A stretch of 64,000 nucleotides of DNA from Aspidiotus rigidus (taxonomy: Eukaryota > Arthropoda > Insecta > Hemiptera > Diaspididae), in the NCBI GenBank assembly GCA_035079385.1, contig JAVHKY010000058.1, positions 124,001 through 188,000 of the forward strand, written 5' to 3'. Below are positions 53,530 to 64,000 of this stretch, piece by piece. Below the pieces are notes generated by a model. That model ran no database searches. It had not been told where the DNA came from and worked only from the letters and a program-made list of their open reading frames with translations. Both the position numbers and the translations under genes were made by a program. Numbering within the stretch: position 1 is the stretch's first letter; every line of letters begins with the position of its first letter.

Positions 53530-55106
53530 TTACTTTTATATTTTATTTAAAAAAGAACTCTAGTATTAAGGATTTTACTCTACTGAAACTATAATTATAA
53601 ATAATGAATTGAATTTATAAAAAAATATTATTAAAATTTTAATTAATTAATAATAAAATTATTTAATAAATATTATACATGAAAATAAACTTATTAATCA
53701 TTTATTATTAAAATAAATTTTTCTAATTAAATAATTATTTCTTTAAGAATAATAATTATTTTTATAACAATATTAATAACTTTTTTACTTAAAAATCCAA
53801 GTATTATTATTAATAATTTTATTAATTCAAATTTCTAGAATAACTTTTAATAATACAATTTCAATAATAAAATAATTCATTTTATATTGAAATGAAAAAT
53901 TAAATATCTATTTATGAGAAATTATGATTTTTATCAATTTATTATTTAAATTTGAATATAAAAAGTTTTCTTATATATATATTTTTTAATTTTTCAATTG
54001 AAATTTGAAAAAAAATTTACTATTATAATAATATTTTTATTATAATTATTAATTTATAATATTAAATATAAATTTTAATTCAAAGATGAAATTTAAAAAA
54101 TTTCATGAGAATATTTTAAATTAAAACATCTAAAAATTTAAATATATGAAATATTGGTTCATTAATTATATCAATTCAAGTTTTTATTAGATTTTCTATT
54201 TCAATAAATTATTTCTCATATTCATATGATATATGCATTAATTCATGTATAATTTTTTATAATTTAAATTATGGTTGAATATTTTGTTTTTCCATAGAAA
54301 TTCAACTTCAATCATTTTTATTTTAATATTTTTACATATATTACAAAGATTAATTTATAAAAATCTTATAAATACTAAAATATGATATTCTGGTTCATTT
54401 ATAATAATTTCTTTTCTTGGGTATTTACTTGTTTGAAGACAAATATCTTATTGAGCAAGAATAGGCATTAATTGGGAATAATTCAATATATTTCATTTGA
54501 GGTAATCAACTTTTGTTAATATTTTAATTATTCGATTTTTTTCAATTCATTTTATTTCAGCAATTATAATTTCAATATTATCATTTATTCATTTAATTAT
54601 ATAACATATTGATAAATCATCTAATCCTTTAAACTTGAATAATATTATTGATGAAATTAATTTAAATCCTTTATTTATTTTTAAAGATAATATATTAATA
54701 CTATTATTATTTTTATATATTTTTTCAATAATCAACATAATTATACTATTAAAAATAAATAATCCAGATAATTTCAATGAAATAATAATATTTAAAACTT
54801 CTGACCATATTGAACCAGAATGATATTTTTTATTTTTTTATTCAATTTGACGTTCAATTAATAAAAATTATTAGGATTATTTATGACATTGAAACCAATC
54901 ATTATTTTATTCTTTTTTACCAAACGTAAATAAATCAAACATTTTTAATAGTAAATTTATTTTAACCGGAAAATTTTTCATTTCCATTCTAATAATATAT
55001 TAATAATTTTAATTTCTTTTATTGGTTCAAAACTATCTAAAGAACCTTATATTATGAAAATAAATTAATATTTATTTATTTTTTGATATTTATTTTAATT
55101 TATTTT
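53530..55106 (+). pseudogene. Nuclear mitochondrial insertion (ND6-side sequence plus cytochrome b)
   Basis: A 1.6-kb block of about 85 percent A+T, abruptly different from its flanks. Cytochrome b is read in one direction with TGA as Trp, the invertebrate mitochondrial code. The region before 54086 is AT-rich and would correspond to ND6 by usual insect gene order, but its frame is too broken to confirm. Confidence 0.85.
54086..55106 (+). pseudogene. CYTB: Cytochrome b pseudogene (NUMT)
   Basis: Starts MKFKKFHENIL. Recognisable blocks then follow: NIWNIGSL, then NLNYGWIFCFSIE (the 'NYGW' helix), YSGSFIIISFLGYLLVW (for 'GYVLPWGQMSFW'), FSIHFISAIIISILSFIHLI, SSNPLNLN, then FKD, NNPDNFNE, SDHIEPEWYFLFFYSI and FIGSKLSKEPYIMKIN (for the C-terminal 'WIGAKPVEDPYI'). 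The full length of the gene is represented. Small indels and some stops break the frame, and key positions have drifted (GYLLVW instead of GYVLPW). In the mitochondrion this protein is the core of complex III; this nuclear copy cannot be expressed. Confidence 0.9.
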
Positions 55107-55119
55107 CATTAGTCTAGTA

Positions 55120-55880
55120 TACTGTACATAAGCTGCTCAGTTTGTGAGATCTCGTCAAACTCGCAACATGGTTGTATAGGGTAATGTTATGTAGTAGTAA
55201 TCAAAGTCTTTATGGTATAAAAATTGTAGAAACCGCTTTTCCGTCCCAGCATTCTACTTTGCCAAGCAGTTGTTGGATGCCAGATCACACTAGCAAAGTC
55301 CAAATGTGGTCTGACAAGAGCAAAGTATAGGACCTTCAGGGTTGTAGAACATTTAAAATCTTTGATTGTCTCATTATAACGTCCATGTTACAATTTGCTA
55401 TTGACACTTTATTTTGTTTGTGCTTATTGTAACGGAGGTCACTTCGAATTTCTACTCCCAAATCCCTTAAATCGTCCACCCTCTTCAGTGTCTTACCTTC
55501 AATCGTGTGATTGTTATAAATCAGGTTCCTCTTCCGACTTGTATTCTCTATACTACACTTTTTCATATTTAGGGGGATGTTATTCAATCGACTCCAATTG
55601 ACTAGAGCATTTAAGTTGTTCTGGATATATCTTCCTCCCTTATATCTCTATACAGTCTCAAATCATCCGCCTATAATAAGTAACTGGCACACTTTAAATT
55701 CTTTCCAAAATTCTATATGTATAATAAAAATAAGTATGGGCCCAAATTGGAGCCGTGAGGTACCCCCAAGGAACACACAAACAGGGCTGATTCATATCCT
55801 TCGTAGCGTACATATTTCTTCTTACCCCATAAAGATTATTATGTCTTCCTTCCCTAAAATGCTGTGAAAATGAACTGAGT
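55120..55880 (-). pseudogene. CR1/Jockey-like LINE, RT fragment
   Basis: On the minus strand, broken frames give SNLGPILIF (for the 'GVPQGSxLGPILF' block), ADDLRLYRDIREED (motif C, YADD region), LNNIPLNMKKCSIENTSRKR, then IEGKTLKRVDDLRDLGVEIR (thumb), followed by ALVRPHLDFASVIWHP-like sequence. At least three frameshifts. The 5' part and RT fingers are missing. Confidence 0.7.
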
Positions 55881-56067
55881 GGCTAATTGAGTGTGTATTA
55901 TAAATTAGGAAATATACCTGATTATAAGTTGTATTGTCTCCTATTTTTGATTTTTTTCCATTCGATTTTTAACATTTCGTATATTTCAGAATTTCGTCAT
56001 TTCTCGCTCTGACGATTATATAATTCGTAAAATAGTATTGTATAGTGAGTTTTCAAAAAATTGTACA

Positions 56068-56235
56068 GTTAATAAGTTGCACGCTCTTTTTATTACAAGG
56101 AAAAGATATAGAGAAATTCTTTGGCCTATGACTCATGAAAGCGATGAGTTCTACACAGCAGCATCAGAGATTATTGAGAAAAGATCAACAATCTCTAAGT
56201 CACCGATTTCATCTATCGAATGTCAACTCACGCAG
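56068..56235 (+). CDS. Candidate isolated exon, unknown protein
   Basis: The acceptor is AAAATTGTACAG and a donor-like CGCAG|GTCTTC follows. The frame encodes NKLHALFITRKRYREILWPM, then THESDEFYTAASEIIEKRST and SPISSIECQLTQ, which looks like ordinary protein. It could equally be a chance ORF. No partner exon was found in phase. Confidence 0.25.
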
Positions 56236-56339
56236 GTCTTCCAAAGCACTTCAATCAGCCGATAGTGCTCGGATTTTAGACAAATTCTTTCGATTTTCAA
56301 CTACGCCCACGAATTCGTTATTTTTTTTTTGTTCTTAAT

Positions 56340-57950
56340 ACTAGGCCAAACTTCTCGTCCTGATGGCAAGAGCCAATAATTAAGACAGATTAAAGTACAA
56401 CGAGCGCGCTCGATTCTCGAAAAGCTCCACGAAAATACTCATTTATAAAGAAGACTGTCGACAAGACGAGACGATAATGCTATAACCTTACAATAAAGAA
56501 AAGCTTTAAGCAGTCGATGATCATCAATTCGTTCGAACGAAGAAATAGGATTAACAAGCCGGGCGCGCGTCATCGTAATCCGACCTTCGCAGTTCGAAGC
56601 ATGTATCGAAAACATGTATACAGATTGTAGCGGTGAGGCCGATTTTTGTTCCATTCCCTCAGGAACGAATAACGTAAACGGTTAGGAGCACGAGAGCAAG
56701 GATACGACCATAAATTACACGAAAAAAGGAAACGTATTTAGACCTAAAACAATAGACGCGCGGGTACCGCGTGACCTTCAAATATTAAATTGAATTTTCT
56801 CGCACAACTGAAGGTGAAATGAAAATAAATAGGAAAAAAAAACAAAATCGCGCACCTTTTATCGCGAATGAATTCGATAATATGGTGCCTGTAATTCATT
56901 ACTCCTTCGCCCAACGTCAGAGTCAGTGAACGAAAATTTAGATGAATCTGAAACGGTGACCTTGGAATACCAACCCCATTCCACGCATTTCACCAGTGTT
57001 GATACGTTTATTCAACTCTATTTTGGCAGTAATTTTTTGCGAAACCGAACACAATTTCGTTACCAACTTGTGGAGAAAGGCATGTACATGTGAAGGTATG
57101 AACGAATATGGCTTTAAATATATAACATTCTTTCACCGATTTCCTCCATTTACGTTGAAATAAAATACCTAAGTTTGGATTTAATATCGTGTAAGGCAAG
57201 GACGTCTACTGTAAAGGATTAAAGTATAAATAAGAAAGAAGAAAAAATTTAGAAAGTGAGAGAAGGAAAAACGGGGAACGCTTTACTACTGCGGGATAAT
57301 AAAAGGTCGTATAATTGTCGGCGTTCGTTGTAGAAGTTACAGTATGATCACACTATTGCCTTTTATCGGAGCGTCGAGCATTTTCAACTCTTCTTCTATC
57401 TTTTACGCAATAGGCTTATCTTCTTGTTTGTTCATTCATTTCGCCTTCTTACGTAATTTTTCTTCAATTCCACAAAGTTTTCCTTACTTATTTTTCCTTC
57501 GTCGTTTTTCTTTTTGCGCTTTGCTGTGTGATGCTTTCCCTTTGCAAAATTATTCGAGCGTTTACTCAGATCCACTCTGATTACGTAATAAACCTATTCA
57601 ATTTTATGCCGGCTAGCCTTTGATGGAAACGAAAATTTCAACATTTAAAATAAACTAGCTAGTTCGATAAATTCTTCTTTAGAAGTTGTATTTATCCTGG
57701 AATAACTAATGGCACGATAATTAGAAATGTGTTCAAAAAACAATAAAAAAGTGTGCACCATTAGGGAAATTTCTGAGAGATTTGATGCAGCTTGATCAAG
57801 TCCAAGTTTTTTGTCACCTCGAGAAGAAAACTCGAACAAAAATTGAAATGGGCTTTTAGCACGTATGATTTCGACGAAAATGGTTACATTTCCAGACTAG
57901 AAATGCAATAAATAGTTACCATACCCGTATTGTTCTTATTTACTTGAATT
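56340..57950. other. No gene recognised
   Basis: No repeat or coding signature; only short ORFs of low-complexity or shadow type. Confidence 0.45.
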
Positions 57951-57963
57951 TAACCTTTATGTC

Positions 57964-58305
57964 TTGAAGAACCGTTCTGTAACTCGAAACGAAAGCACGA
58001 AATATCTCTCGTCCAGAGATGTAGAACTCTTCAACCAAGGTGTAAAGGAGGTCATCAGCAGCAGGATGCAATCACTGAATTCAATGTTTGGAACTCTATT
58101 CTACGATCCTCCATCAGGAACTTCAACATCGAAAATGGATCATTTTGAAGCTCCGCGCGATCTAGTCACGTCGTCAGTGGGAAAACCTTGACTTCAATTT
58201 TAGGAACAATCAATAACTCAAATACACTCGCCGTGAACCCGCGTTCGAGAATTGTTGAACTCTTATCCAGGTCAATGTCTCCAGCCACCCCCCCCCCTAT
58301 CCCGA
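57964..58305 (+). CDS. Candidate coding remnant, unknown protein
   Basis: One frame (57964-58191) encodes SSRDVELFNQGVKEVISSRM, then SMFGTLFYDPPSGTST. It stops, and a neighbouring frame from 58204 gives NNSNTLAVNPRSRIVELLSR and SMSPATPPP. The two could be joined by a frameshift. An intron is unlikely because only about 35 bp separate plausible sites. Looks coding but unrecognised. Confidence 0.25.
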
Positions 58306-58320
58306 AGCAGACGTCGGGAA

Positions 58321-59170
58321 CCGGCTCAATCGTTTGTATTTTGTTTGTAGGGGTTAGAATTGACTTTTTTTTTGTACTATTCCTATTTTTATACAAATCA
58401 CCAGACGGTTGGGAGACATGCAACTCCCTCTTTTCTTAATTTGGGGTTTGGAACCGGCTCAATCGTTTGCATTTTGTTTGTAGGGGTTAGTGTTGACGTT
58501 TTTTCGTTTTTTTTTGTACGAATCACCAGGGGAGAGGGAGTGGGAGACATGAAACCTCCCTCCCTTTCCTTAGTTTGGGGTTTGGAACCGGCTCAATCGT
58601 TTGCATTTTGTTTATATGGGTTTGTATTGACGTTTTTTCGTTTGTACTACCCTTATTTTTGTACGAATCATCAGGGGAGAGGGAGTGGGAGACATGCAAC
58701 CTCCCTCCCCTTTCCTTCGTTTGGGGTTTGGATCCGGCTCAATCTTTTGCATTTTGTTTATATGGGTTTGTATTGACGTTTTTTCGTTTGTACTACCCTT
58801 ATTTTTGTGCGAATCATCAGGGGAGAGGGAGTGGGAGACATGCAACCTCCCTCCCCTTTTCTTCGTTTGGTGTTTGGAACCGGCTCAATCGTTTGTATTT
58901 TGTATATAGGGGTTTGTATTGACGTTTTTTCGTTTGTACTACCCTTATTTTTGTGCGAATCATCAGGGGAGAGGGAGTGGGAGACATGCAACCTCCCTCC
59001 CCTTTTCTTCGTTTGGTGTTTGAAACCGGCTCAATCGTTTGCATTTTATTTATAGGGGTTTGTATTGACGTTTTTTCGTTTGTACTACCCTTATTTTTGT
59101 GCGAATCACTAGAGGGGGGGGGGTTGGGAACGCGCCAGCTTTCCCATTTTATTTATTTTGGAATTTTAAA
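58321..59170 (+). repeat. Tandem repeat, 133-146-bp units, six copies
   Basis: CCGGCTCAATCGTTTG(C/T)ATT starts at 58321, 58454, 58588, 58734, 58880 and 59026, with a decayed seventh near 59171. Spacing is 133, 134, then 146, 146 and 146 bp. Each unit also contains 'tgacgttttttcgtttgta', 'gaatcatcaggggagaggg' and 'catgcaacctccctcccc'. Open frames run across units on both strands only because of the repetition. Confidence 0.95.
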
Positions 59171-59189
59171 TCGGCTTAATCGTTTGTAA

Positions 59190-60607
59190 CTCCGCCGAAG
59201 ACTGAAGGACGAAAACCTAGTCTTAATAAAAGCGGGCAAAGGAGAAGTTCTCGTTCTTCTCAAAGAAAATGACCAGCTTCCTCGGAAATGCTGACGCTGT
59301 ATCCATCCCTTATGAATTCACGGAACAGAACAAAGAAGTACGAAATCCTTCGATACTACAGGTGGTAAACTTGAACAGATACGTCTAGCCATACCACGAC
59401 TCTACGGACAAATTGGAAATCCCAAGATGGACCATCCAATGCGTCATGTAGTTGCTTACTACATTGCACCTTCTTTCCATCTCGCCTAATTCTTCGCTAA
59501 CTGGTTCAAGGGATATTCTAGATTCTCTGCTCGTTGGACCGTTACGAACTCCATTGAATTGGCGCACGGTCGCATCTCCTCCTTTGATACGGTAAGCATG
59601 TTTACGACGATTCCGGTACTCTGTACATTCAACATCATGTTAGAATTACCCCAAAATATTGGTATCCTCAATGATATAAGCAATGAATTTGAAAAATTGT
59701 TCCTACTATGCCTAAAAGACAACATATGCATTTTCCATACGACCTAAAGAAGAGGCCTTGTCGGCCCTAGTAGCTGATGTCCTCATGTCTCACCTGGAGG
59801 AACACATCCTACTCACGGAGTTCGACAAAGGCCTGCTCCTTCATTACTCACGCTACATGGACGACTTACTACGCGTCTGGAGAGGCACTGACAAGTCTCT
59901 TCACCAATTTCACAACAAACTCAACGAAAGCCATCCATATCTATGCAAGTGACCACCGAGATTGGCAGCGACAGCCTAAATCATTCAGATTTAACTATTC
60001 GTCTCGTACCTGGCCTTCTGAACCTTGCTACGGAATTTGCGATCCACAGGAAAATCCATTTCTAATCGTTCTTTCCATCTAACAGCCATAAAATGGCTGC
60101 TCTAGATTCCACCATTCACCGCCTTCTAGCCCTTCCTCTTCCTACCTCGTCTCGTGATTCCAAAATCCACATCATCCAGTCGATTGCCTCACACAGTGGC
60201 CTTCACGGCGATGTAGCAAAAAAAACAAAAGTAAGAAAAGCCTCAAATTGCTGTTATCCTCTCAACCACATTATCTGCAAGGTTCTACTCGTTTCGAATT
60301 GATCAGTCTCCCTTACTATGGTTCTCCCTTCAATCGATCGGCAATCATAATAAACAAAAAATACAGCTATAAAGTTATTTTCGCCCAGTCAACATGGTCA
60401 AATCTCTTCTGAACCTCAAGGACCCGATCCCTGTTGAAAAATGCTCCGGAGTATACAAATTATACTGCACAGACTGCCAATCGGTATATATTGGCCAAAT
60501 CGTCAGAACCTTCTCTTCGCGCTTATCTGATCACCGCTCCGCATTCAACACTCGGCAATGAAACGAATCCGTTCCTCCAAGTTACGGCTATCCATAATAT
60601 ACGGGAA
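59190..60607 (+). pseudogene. Penelope-like element, heavily decayed (RT and GIY-YIG)
   Basis: Plus-strand frames, with many shifts and stops, show LKDENLVLIKAGKGEVLVLL (the 'ADKG' block), PRLYGQIGNPKMDHPMRHVV, then SIELAHGRISSFDTVSMFTT (motif A region), ADVLMSHLEEHILL and YSRYMDDLLRVWRGTD (motif C, YMDD). After about 250 bp come the GIY-YIG nuclease blocks CSGVYKLYCTDCQSVYIGQ and SSRLSDHRSAFNTR (60449-60560). The order RT then GIY-YIG is diagnostic of Penelope-like elements. It is a different lineage from the copy on its right, whose 3' end cuts into it near 60608. Confidence 0.75.
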
Positions 60608-60670
60608 AAAGACGAATACTCCGAATGGAGAGTAAACCTTGCAAACCGCAGAAAATACAAAACGACGAGC

Positions 60671-60697
60671 GCTTTCGGTTAATAAACCATCTTCAAG
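60671..60697 (-). ncRNA. Degenerate hammerhead-like motif at a Penelope 3' end
   Basis: Minus strand: CTTGAAGA, then a TGGTT-tatt-AACC hairpin, then GAAAGCG. This matches the CUGAnGA / GAAA arrangement of hammerheads with an extra U in the first strand; the plus-strand partner is at 63859-63886. Confidence 0.4.
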
Positions 60698-60741
60698 CCT
60701 GAAATGAAAGCAACTGACGAACGGAGGAGAAGAACAATGTA

Positions 60742-63070
60742 TTAAGATTGGCCAAACGAGAAATCACGGTGTGAATGATAGACCAGTTTGATCAGGCCAT
60801 CCTCCGGAATGAACGAGTTGAGTACAGTGATACCGTCAGTGTTGCGATGACGCATTATCTCTATATACTCGAGGGCGATGTGCTTTTGGTACGAATTCTC
60901 CTTATGGAGGAGCTTTTCGGATCCCTTACGGAAGCTGTGGCCACTGTTTATCAAATGATCCGCAAAAGCTGACTCCCCCAAGCGTCCCTTCTCCCAAGAC
61001 CTCAGGTGCTCAGCTACTCTAACTTTCATTTGGCGGCTGGTCTCACCAATATAAAAGCCTCCACAATCCACACATTCCAAGTTATAAACACCACTCCTCT
61101 CATCAATGGGTATGGGGTCCTTCAGTCTCACAAACAACCCCTTAACTGTTGTAGGGTTCTAGAACGCGGGTCTGAAGCCAAACGGGCGGAGGGCCCGACC
61201 CAATTGCAGGGAGAACTTCCCCAGAAAAGGGAGACTGATCCAACACAACTGGCGATCATGGATCATTTCTCGAGGGAGGGAGGTGGTGGAATCAAGAAGG
61301 CTCCTCGTAACTTTTCTCCGAACCATCACGTCAACGTCGACATTGACCCCATTCACTCTAGCCAGGTGTTTTATTGTGAGTACTTCTTTCTTAAAAGCAG
61401 ACTGACTCAACGGAATACGAGTCAGTCTGTGAACTAGGCTATAAAATGCAGCCATCTTGTGAGCAACAGGACCGAACGAACCACCGTGGACTAAAACATC
61501 GGTCGTAGTATCTTTCCTGTAAATTCCAAACTTATGGATACCGTCTATTATAGAGATCGATAAATCCAAAAAATTAATGGAAAATACCCCTATTTCCAAC
61601 GTAAATTTGATGGAGGGGTACCAGGAATTGAGATACCTCAGAAACTCACCAAGGAGATCTGGGTGAGCAGTTTAGGTACATAGAACGTCATCAACGTACC
61701 CGTGCCAATAGTGAATATGATTGAGTAACACCTGGTTCGAGGAAAAAAGGTCAAGTTCAAACTTAGACATGAAAACTTCGGAGATAAGAGAGCCTAAAGG
61801 TGATCCAATAGGGATCCCTACTTCATCAGGGAACTCGAAAAATATCCCTTCAAATTTACAGTAGTTAGGGGACCAGCAGGTATTCAGAAGATCGAAAAAT
61901 TCCTGAAACTCATTGTGAGGAATGTTGGCTCTGACGAGTAGCTCACCCATCCGCTGGATAGTAGCAGCCTTGGGAATATTCGGGAATAAACCAACAACAT
62001 CAAAAGAGCAGATGGTCGTTCCCGCGGGAAGACTTACACCCTTTAGGACATCAGTTAAAAAGGCCGAATTCAAAACCGAATGAGGAGATTCAAAATCAAT
62101 GCGATTTTTGAACCATCGGTCAAGGAATTTGGCAAGGAGGTAAGTGGGGGAGGAGACGAAAGAAACAACGGGCCGCATCGGGGTATTGTTCTTATGCACT
62201 TTCGGCAGCCCGTAGAAGAGGGGGGGTGTGGGGTTAGGAACACGGAGAGCTTTTTTCAGAGCAGGAGTCTTGATAATAGCCTCGCTCCTGTTGATGTCAC
62301 TCCTAACTTCTTTGACGTGCTTCGGGAAGCTGAAATCCTCACTCTTTTTAGCACCATACTGCTGGAGGACCTCGTGGACCTTGGAAGAATAGGCGGATTT
62401 CTCCATCACCACAACAGCATTTCCCTTGTCCGCCTTAGTGACGATTAAATCTCCCTCTTTAATCTTCCTCTTTAAACCTTGAATCACTCCATCCAATTTA
62501 TTACTCAAGCGGGGGAGGGGGTCATTGCGGACTATCTCAGCACAAACTTTCTGGGTATTAAAACCAGGACCAATTTTAACCGCAAGATCCGCATCAACAT
62601 TCGTCAAGGTTTTCATCCTTCTTGAGGGGAGGTAACCTGAATCTCAAACCTTTCCCAAGGAGGGCAGTTTCGTCACTATTAAACACTACCTGACTATTAT
62701 TTATGAGGGGGGGGGGTATGAAAGTATGGGCGACAACACCGTCACTCACCCCTTCCTCAACCACCTCATCATTAACTTTCATTAGAGAGGACAACTTCCT
62801 AATTTTCTTCTCCTTGAAGTTCACCTCAAATTCCCGACACTTTAAATTGACGTCCCGCAGAAAGTAATCAAACTCAAGGGGGAGGAGCATACCGGAGAGT
62901 CTCGAATGGACCAGAAGGTTCAATCTCGTAGTGATATTATATTTACCATGCCATCTCCGCAGTTCCGTTCTTATCCTCTTCTCTCTCATATAATTTTCCA
63001 GCCTCTTGGTCGTGGTCTTACAATCGGAGTAGAACCGGAATTTAACGAACTTTGGTCTCAAATGCAACAC
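60742..63070 (-). pseudogene. Penelope-like polyprotein (RT plus GIY-YIG endonuclease), three lesions
   Basis: The N-terminal part (63070-62594) has RTELRRWHGKYNITTRLNLL. A frameshift near 62600 leads into the RT: DLIVTKADKGNAVVVMEKSA, FYGLPKVHKNNTPMRPVVSF, motif A in CSFDVVGLFPNIPKAA, GIPIGSPLGSLISEVFM, and motif C around YVDDVL. A TAA at 61672-61674 falls just after the YVDD motif, and a TAG at 61156-61158 falls before the GIY-YIG domain (SGVYNLECVDCGGFYIGETS, then HLRSWEKGRLGESAFADHLI). Both stops are in frame. The plus-strand relative at 63227-63814 has Tyr at the second stop, so the TAG is a simple point change. RT copies the element RNA; the GIY-YIG nuclease nicks target DNA. Confidence 0.9.
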
Positions 63071-63226
63071 TGTCCACGGTGGGTCGTTCGGTCCTGTTGC
63101 TCACAAGATGGCTGAATTTCATAGCCTAGTTCACAGACTGACTCGTATTCCGTTGAGTCAGTCTGCTTTTAAGAAAGAAGTACGCACAATAAAACACCTG
63201 GCTAGAGTGACAATGTCGACGTTGAC

Positions 63227-63814
63227 GTGATGGTTCGGAGGAAAGTTACTAGGAGCATTCTTGATTCAACCTCCTCCCTCCCCCGAGACACGATCCGTGA
63301 TCGCCGTTGGCGTTGGATCAGTCTCCCTTTCTTGGGGAAGTTCTCCATCCAATTGGGTCGGGCCCTCCGCCCGTTTGGCTTCAGACCCGCGTTCTACAAC
63401 CCTACAACAGTTAAGGGGTTGTTTGTGAGACTGAAGGACCCCATACCCATTGATGAGAGGAGTGGTGTTTATAAGTTGGAATGTGGGGATTGTGGAGGCT
63501 TTTATATTGGTGAGACCAGCCTCCAAATGAAAGTTAGAGTAGCTGAGCACCTGAGGTCTTGGGAGAAGAGACGCTTGGGGGAGTCAGCATTTGCGGATCA
63601 TTTGATAAACAGTGGCCACAGCTTCCGTGAGGGATCCGAAAAGCTCCTCCATAAGGAGAATTCGTACCGAAAGCGCATCGCCCTCGAGTATATAGAGATA
63701 ATGCGTCATCGCAACACTGACGGTATCACTGTACTCAACTCGTTCATTCCGGAGGATGGCCTGATCGAACTGGTCTATGATTCACACCGTGATTTCTCGT
63801 TTAGTCAATCTTAA
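63227..63814 (+). CDS. Penelope-like C-terminal domain with GIY-YIG endonuclease (partial)
   Basis: 195-codon open frame. It starts inside the connector (MVRRKVTRSILDSTSSLPRD) and includes the GIY-YIG nuclease: SGVYKLECGDCGGFYIGETS with the VY and YIG strands, the R-V-AEHLRSWE helix, FADHLINSGHSF, then ALEYIEIMRH. It is uninterrupted, unlike its minus-strand partner, but lacks the RT, so it can only supply the nuclease part. A short stretch upstream (63100-63226) matches the preceding codons with a frame break at about 63220. Confidence 0.85.
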   Translation: MMVRRKVTRSILDSTSSLPRDTIRDRRWRWISLPFLGKFSIQLGRALRPFGFRPAFYNPTTVKGLFVRLKDPIPIDERSGVYKLECGDCGGFYIGETSLQMKVRVAEHLRSWEKRRLGESAFADHLINSGHSFREGSEKLLHKENSYRKRIALEYIEIMRHRNTDGITVLNSFIPEDGLIELVYDSHRDFSFSQS

Positions 63815-63858
63815 TACATTGTTCTTCTCCTCCGTTCGTCAGTTGCTTTCATTTCAGG

Positions 63859-63886
63859 CTTGAAGATGGTTTATCAATCGAAAGCG
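63859..63886 (+). ncRNA. Degenerate hammerhead-like motif at the partner's 3' end
   Basis: CTTGAAGA, TGGTTTATCAATC, GAAAGCG. The stem that is perfect in the left copy (GGTT/AACC) has a mismatch here (GGTT/AATC). Confidence 0.35.
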
Positions 63887-64000
63887 CTCGTCGTTTTGTA
63901 TTTTCTGCGGTTTGCAAGGTTTACTCTCCATTCGGAGTATTCGTCTTTTTGGCTAAACTTTTTTTGGCGTTCCAATATGGATCTGACAAAATAACTTGGA

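Larger units (their letters stand above)
60608..63115 (-). mobile_element. Penelope-like element, nearly full-length
   Basis: Runs from its 5' coding region near 63100 to its 3' end near 60608. Its last 830 bp is inverted-repeated by 63110-63947. The 3' UTR contains a hammerhead-like motif at 60671-60697. Confidence 0.85.
63110..63947 (+). mobile_element. Penelope-like element, 5'-truncated inverted partner
   Basis: Divergent from the minus-strand element and joined near its 5' end (about 63100). About 840 bp match 60608-61440 in inverted orientation. The similarity ends at GGAGTATTCGTCTTTTT near 63950, the same endpoint as the left copy. This head-to-head inverted pairing with a truncated copy is a known Penelope arrangement. 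Confidence 0.85.

Noticed and set aside
58360..59189. Overlapping ORFs of 70-138 aa with ESSGEREWETCN-type repeats
   Set aside because: Products of the 146-bp tandem repeat in several frames on both strands.
1..64000. tRNA or rRNA genes
   Set aside because: I looked for B-box-like GGTTCGAATCC motifs with a matching cloverleaf and for conserved rRNA stretches and saw none; a tRNAscan or Rfam search would settle it.

Overview
This window is eukaryotic nuclear DNA, most likely from an insect. Supporting signs are multi-exon genes with GT-AG introns, several arthropod-type retroelement lineages (R1-like and CR1/L2-like LINEs, Penelope-like elements), hAT-type DNA elements, and a nuclear copy of a very AT-rich mitochondrial cytochrome b that reads through with TGA as tryptophan. 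A short CCTAA run fits the insect telomere motif, but only weakly. I cannot name the species.

Most of the window is layered, decayed repeats. From left to right: broken 5' parts of Penelope-like elements (1-900); the 3' end of an R1-type LINE with an AT-rich tail (1363-2178); a foldback MITE (4803-5004); and a candidate host gene with its first exon at 5403-5444 and further exons at 9436-9564, 9710-9832, 9909-10104 and 10741 onward. The first intron of that gene holds a nested insertion. The outer element has inverted ends, hammerhead-like terminal motifs and a 174-aa orphan ORF. An R1-like LINE has inserted into it with a 14-bp target duplication. From 12 to 28 kb there are dispersed minisatellite and satellite families, an RNase H LINE split by a hAT element with an 8-bp target duplication, a 260-bp tandem repeat, and LINE ORF1-like remains.

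A second candidate host gene starts at 28398. Three phase-compatible exons (28398-28597, 29017-29252, 34819-34999) spell a protein resembling the paired OB-folds of the large subunit of replication protein A. Two further exon candidates lie at 41089-41275 and 41664-41753. Its 5.6-kb intron is packed with tandem copies of decayed LINE sequence. A CR1/L2-like LINE follows at 35353-37346, then more RNase H fragments.

From 42 kb on the window holds several inverted repeats: a 165-bp foldback (42247-42411), a 3.2-kb foldback built from about 150-bp tandem units (44347-47511) and a near-perfect 381-bp palindrome (52150-52530). The mitochondrial insertion (about 53530-55106) comes next, then a reversed LINE fragment, a 146-bp tandem array (58321-59170), and a cluster of three Penelope-like elements at the right edge. 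Two of these are arranged as a divergent inverted pair with about 840-bp arms.

No complete, intact coding element was found. The best leads are the RPA-like gene, the element with outward-facing hammerhead-like ends and an orphan ORF, and the large foldback structure.
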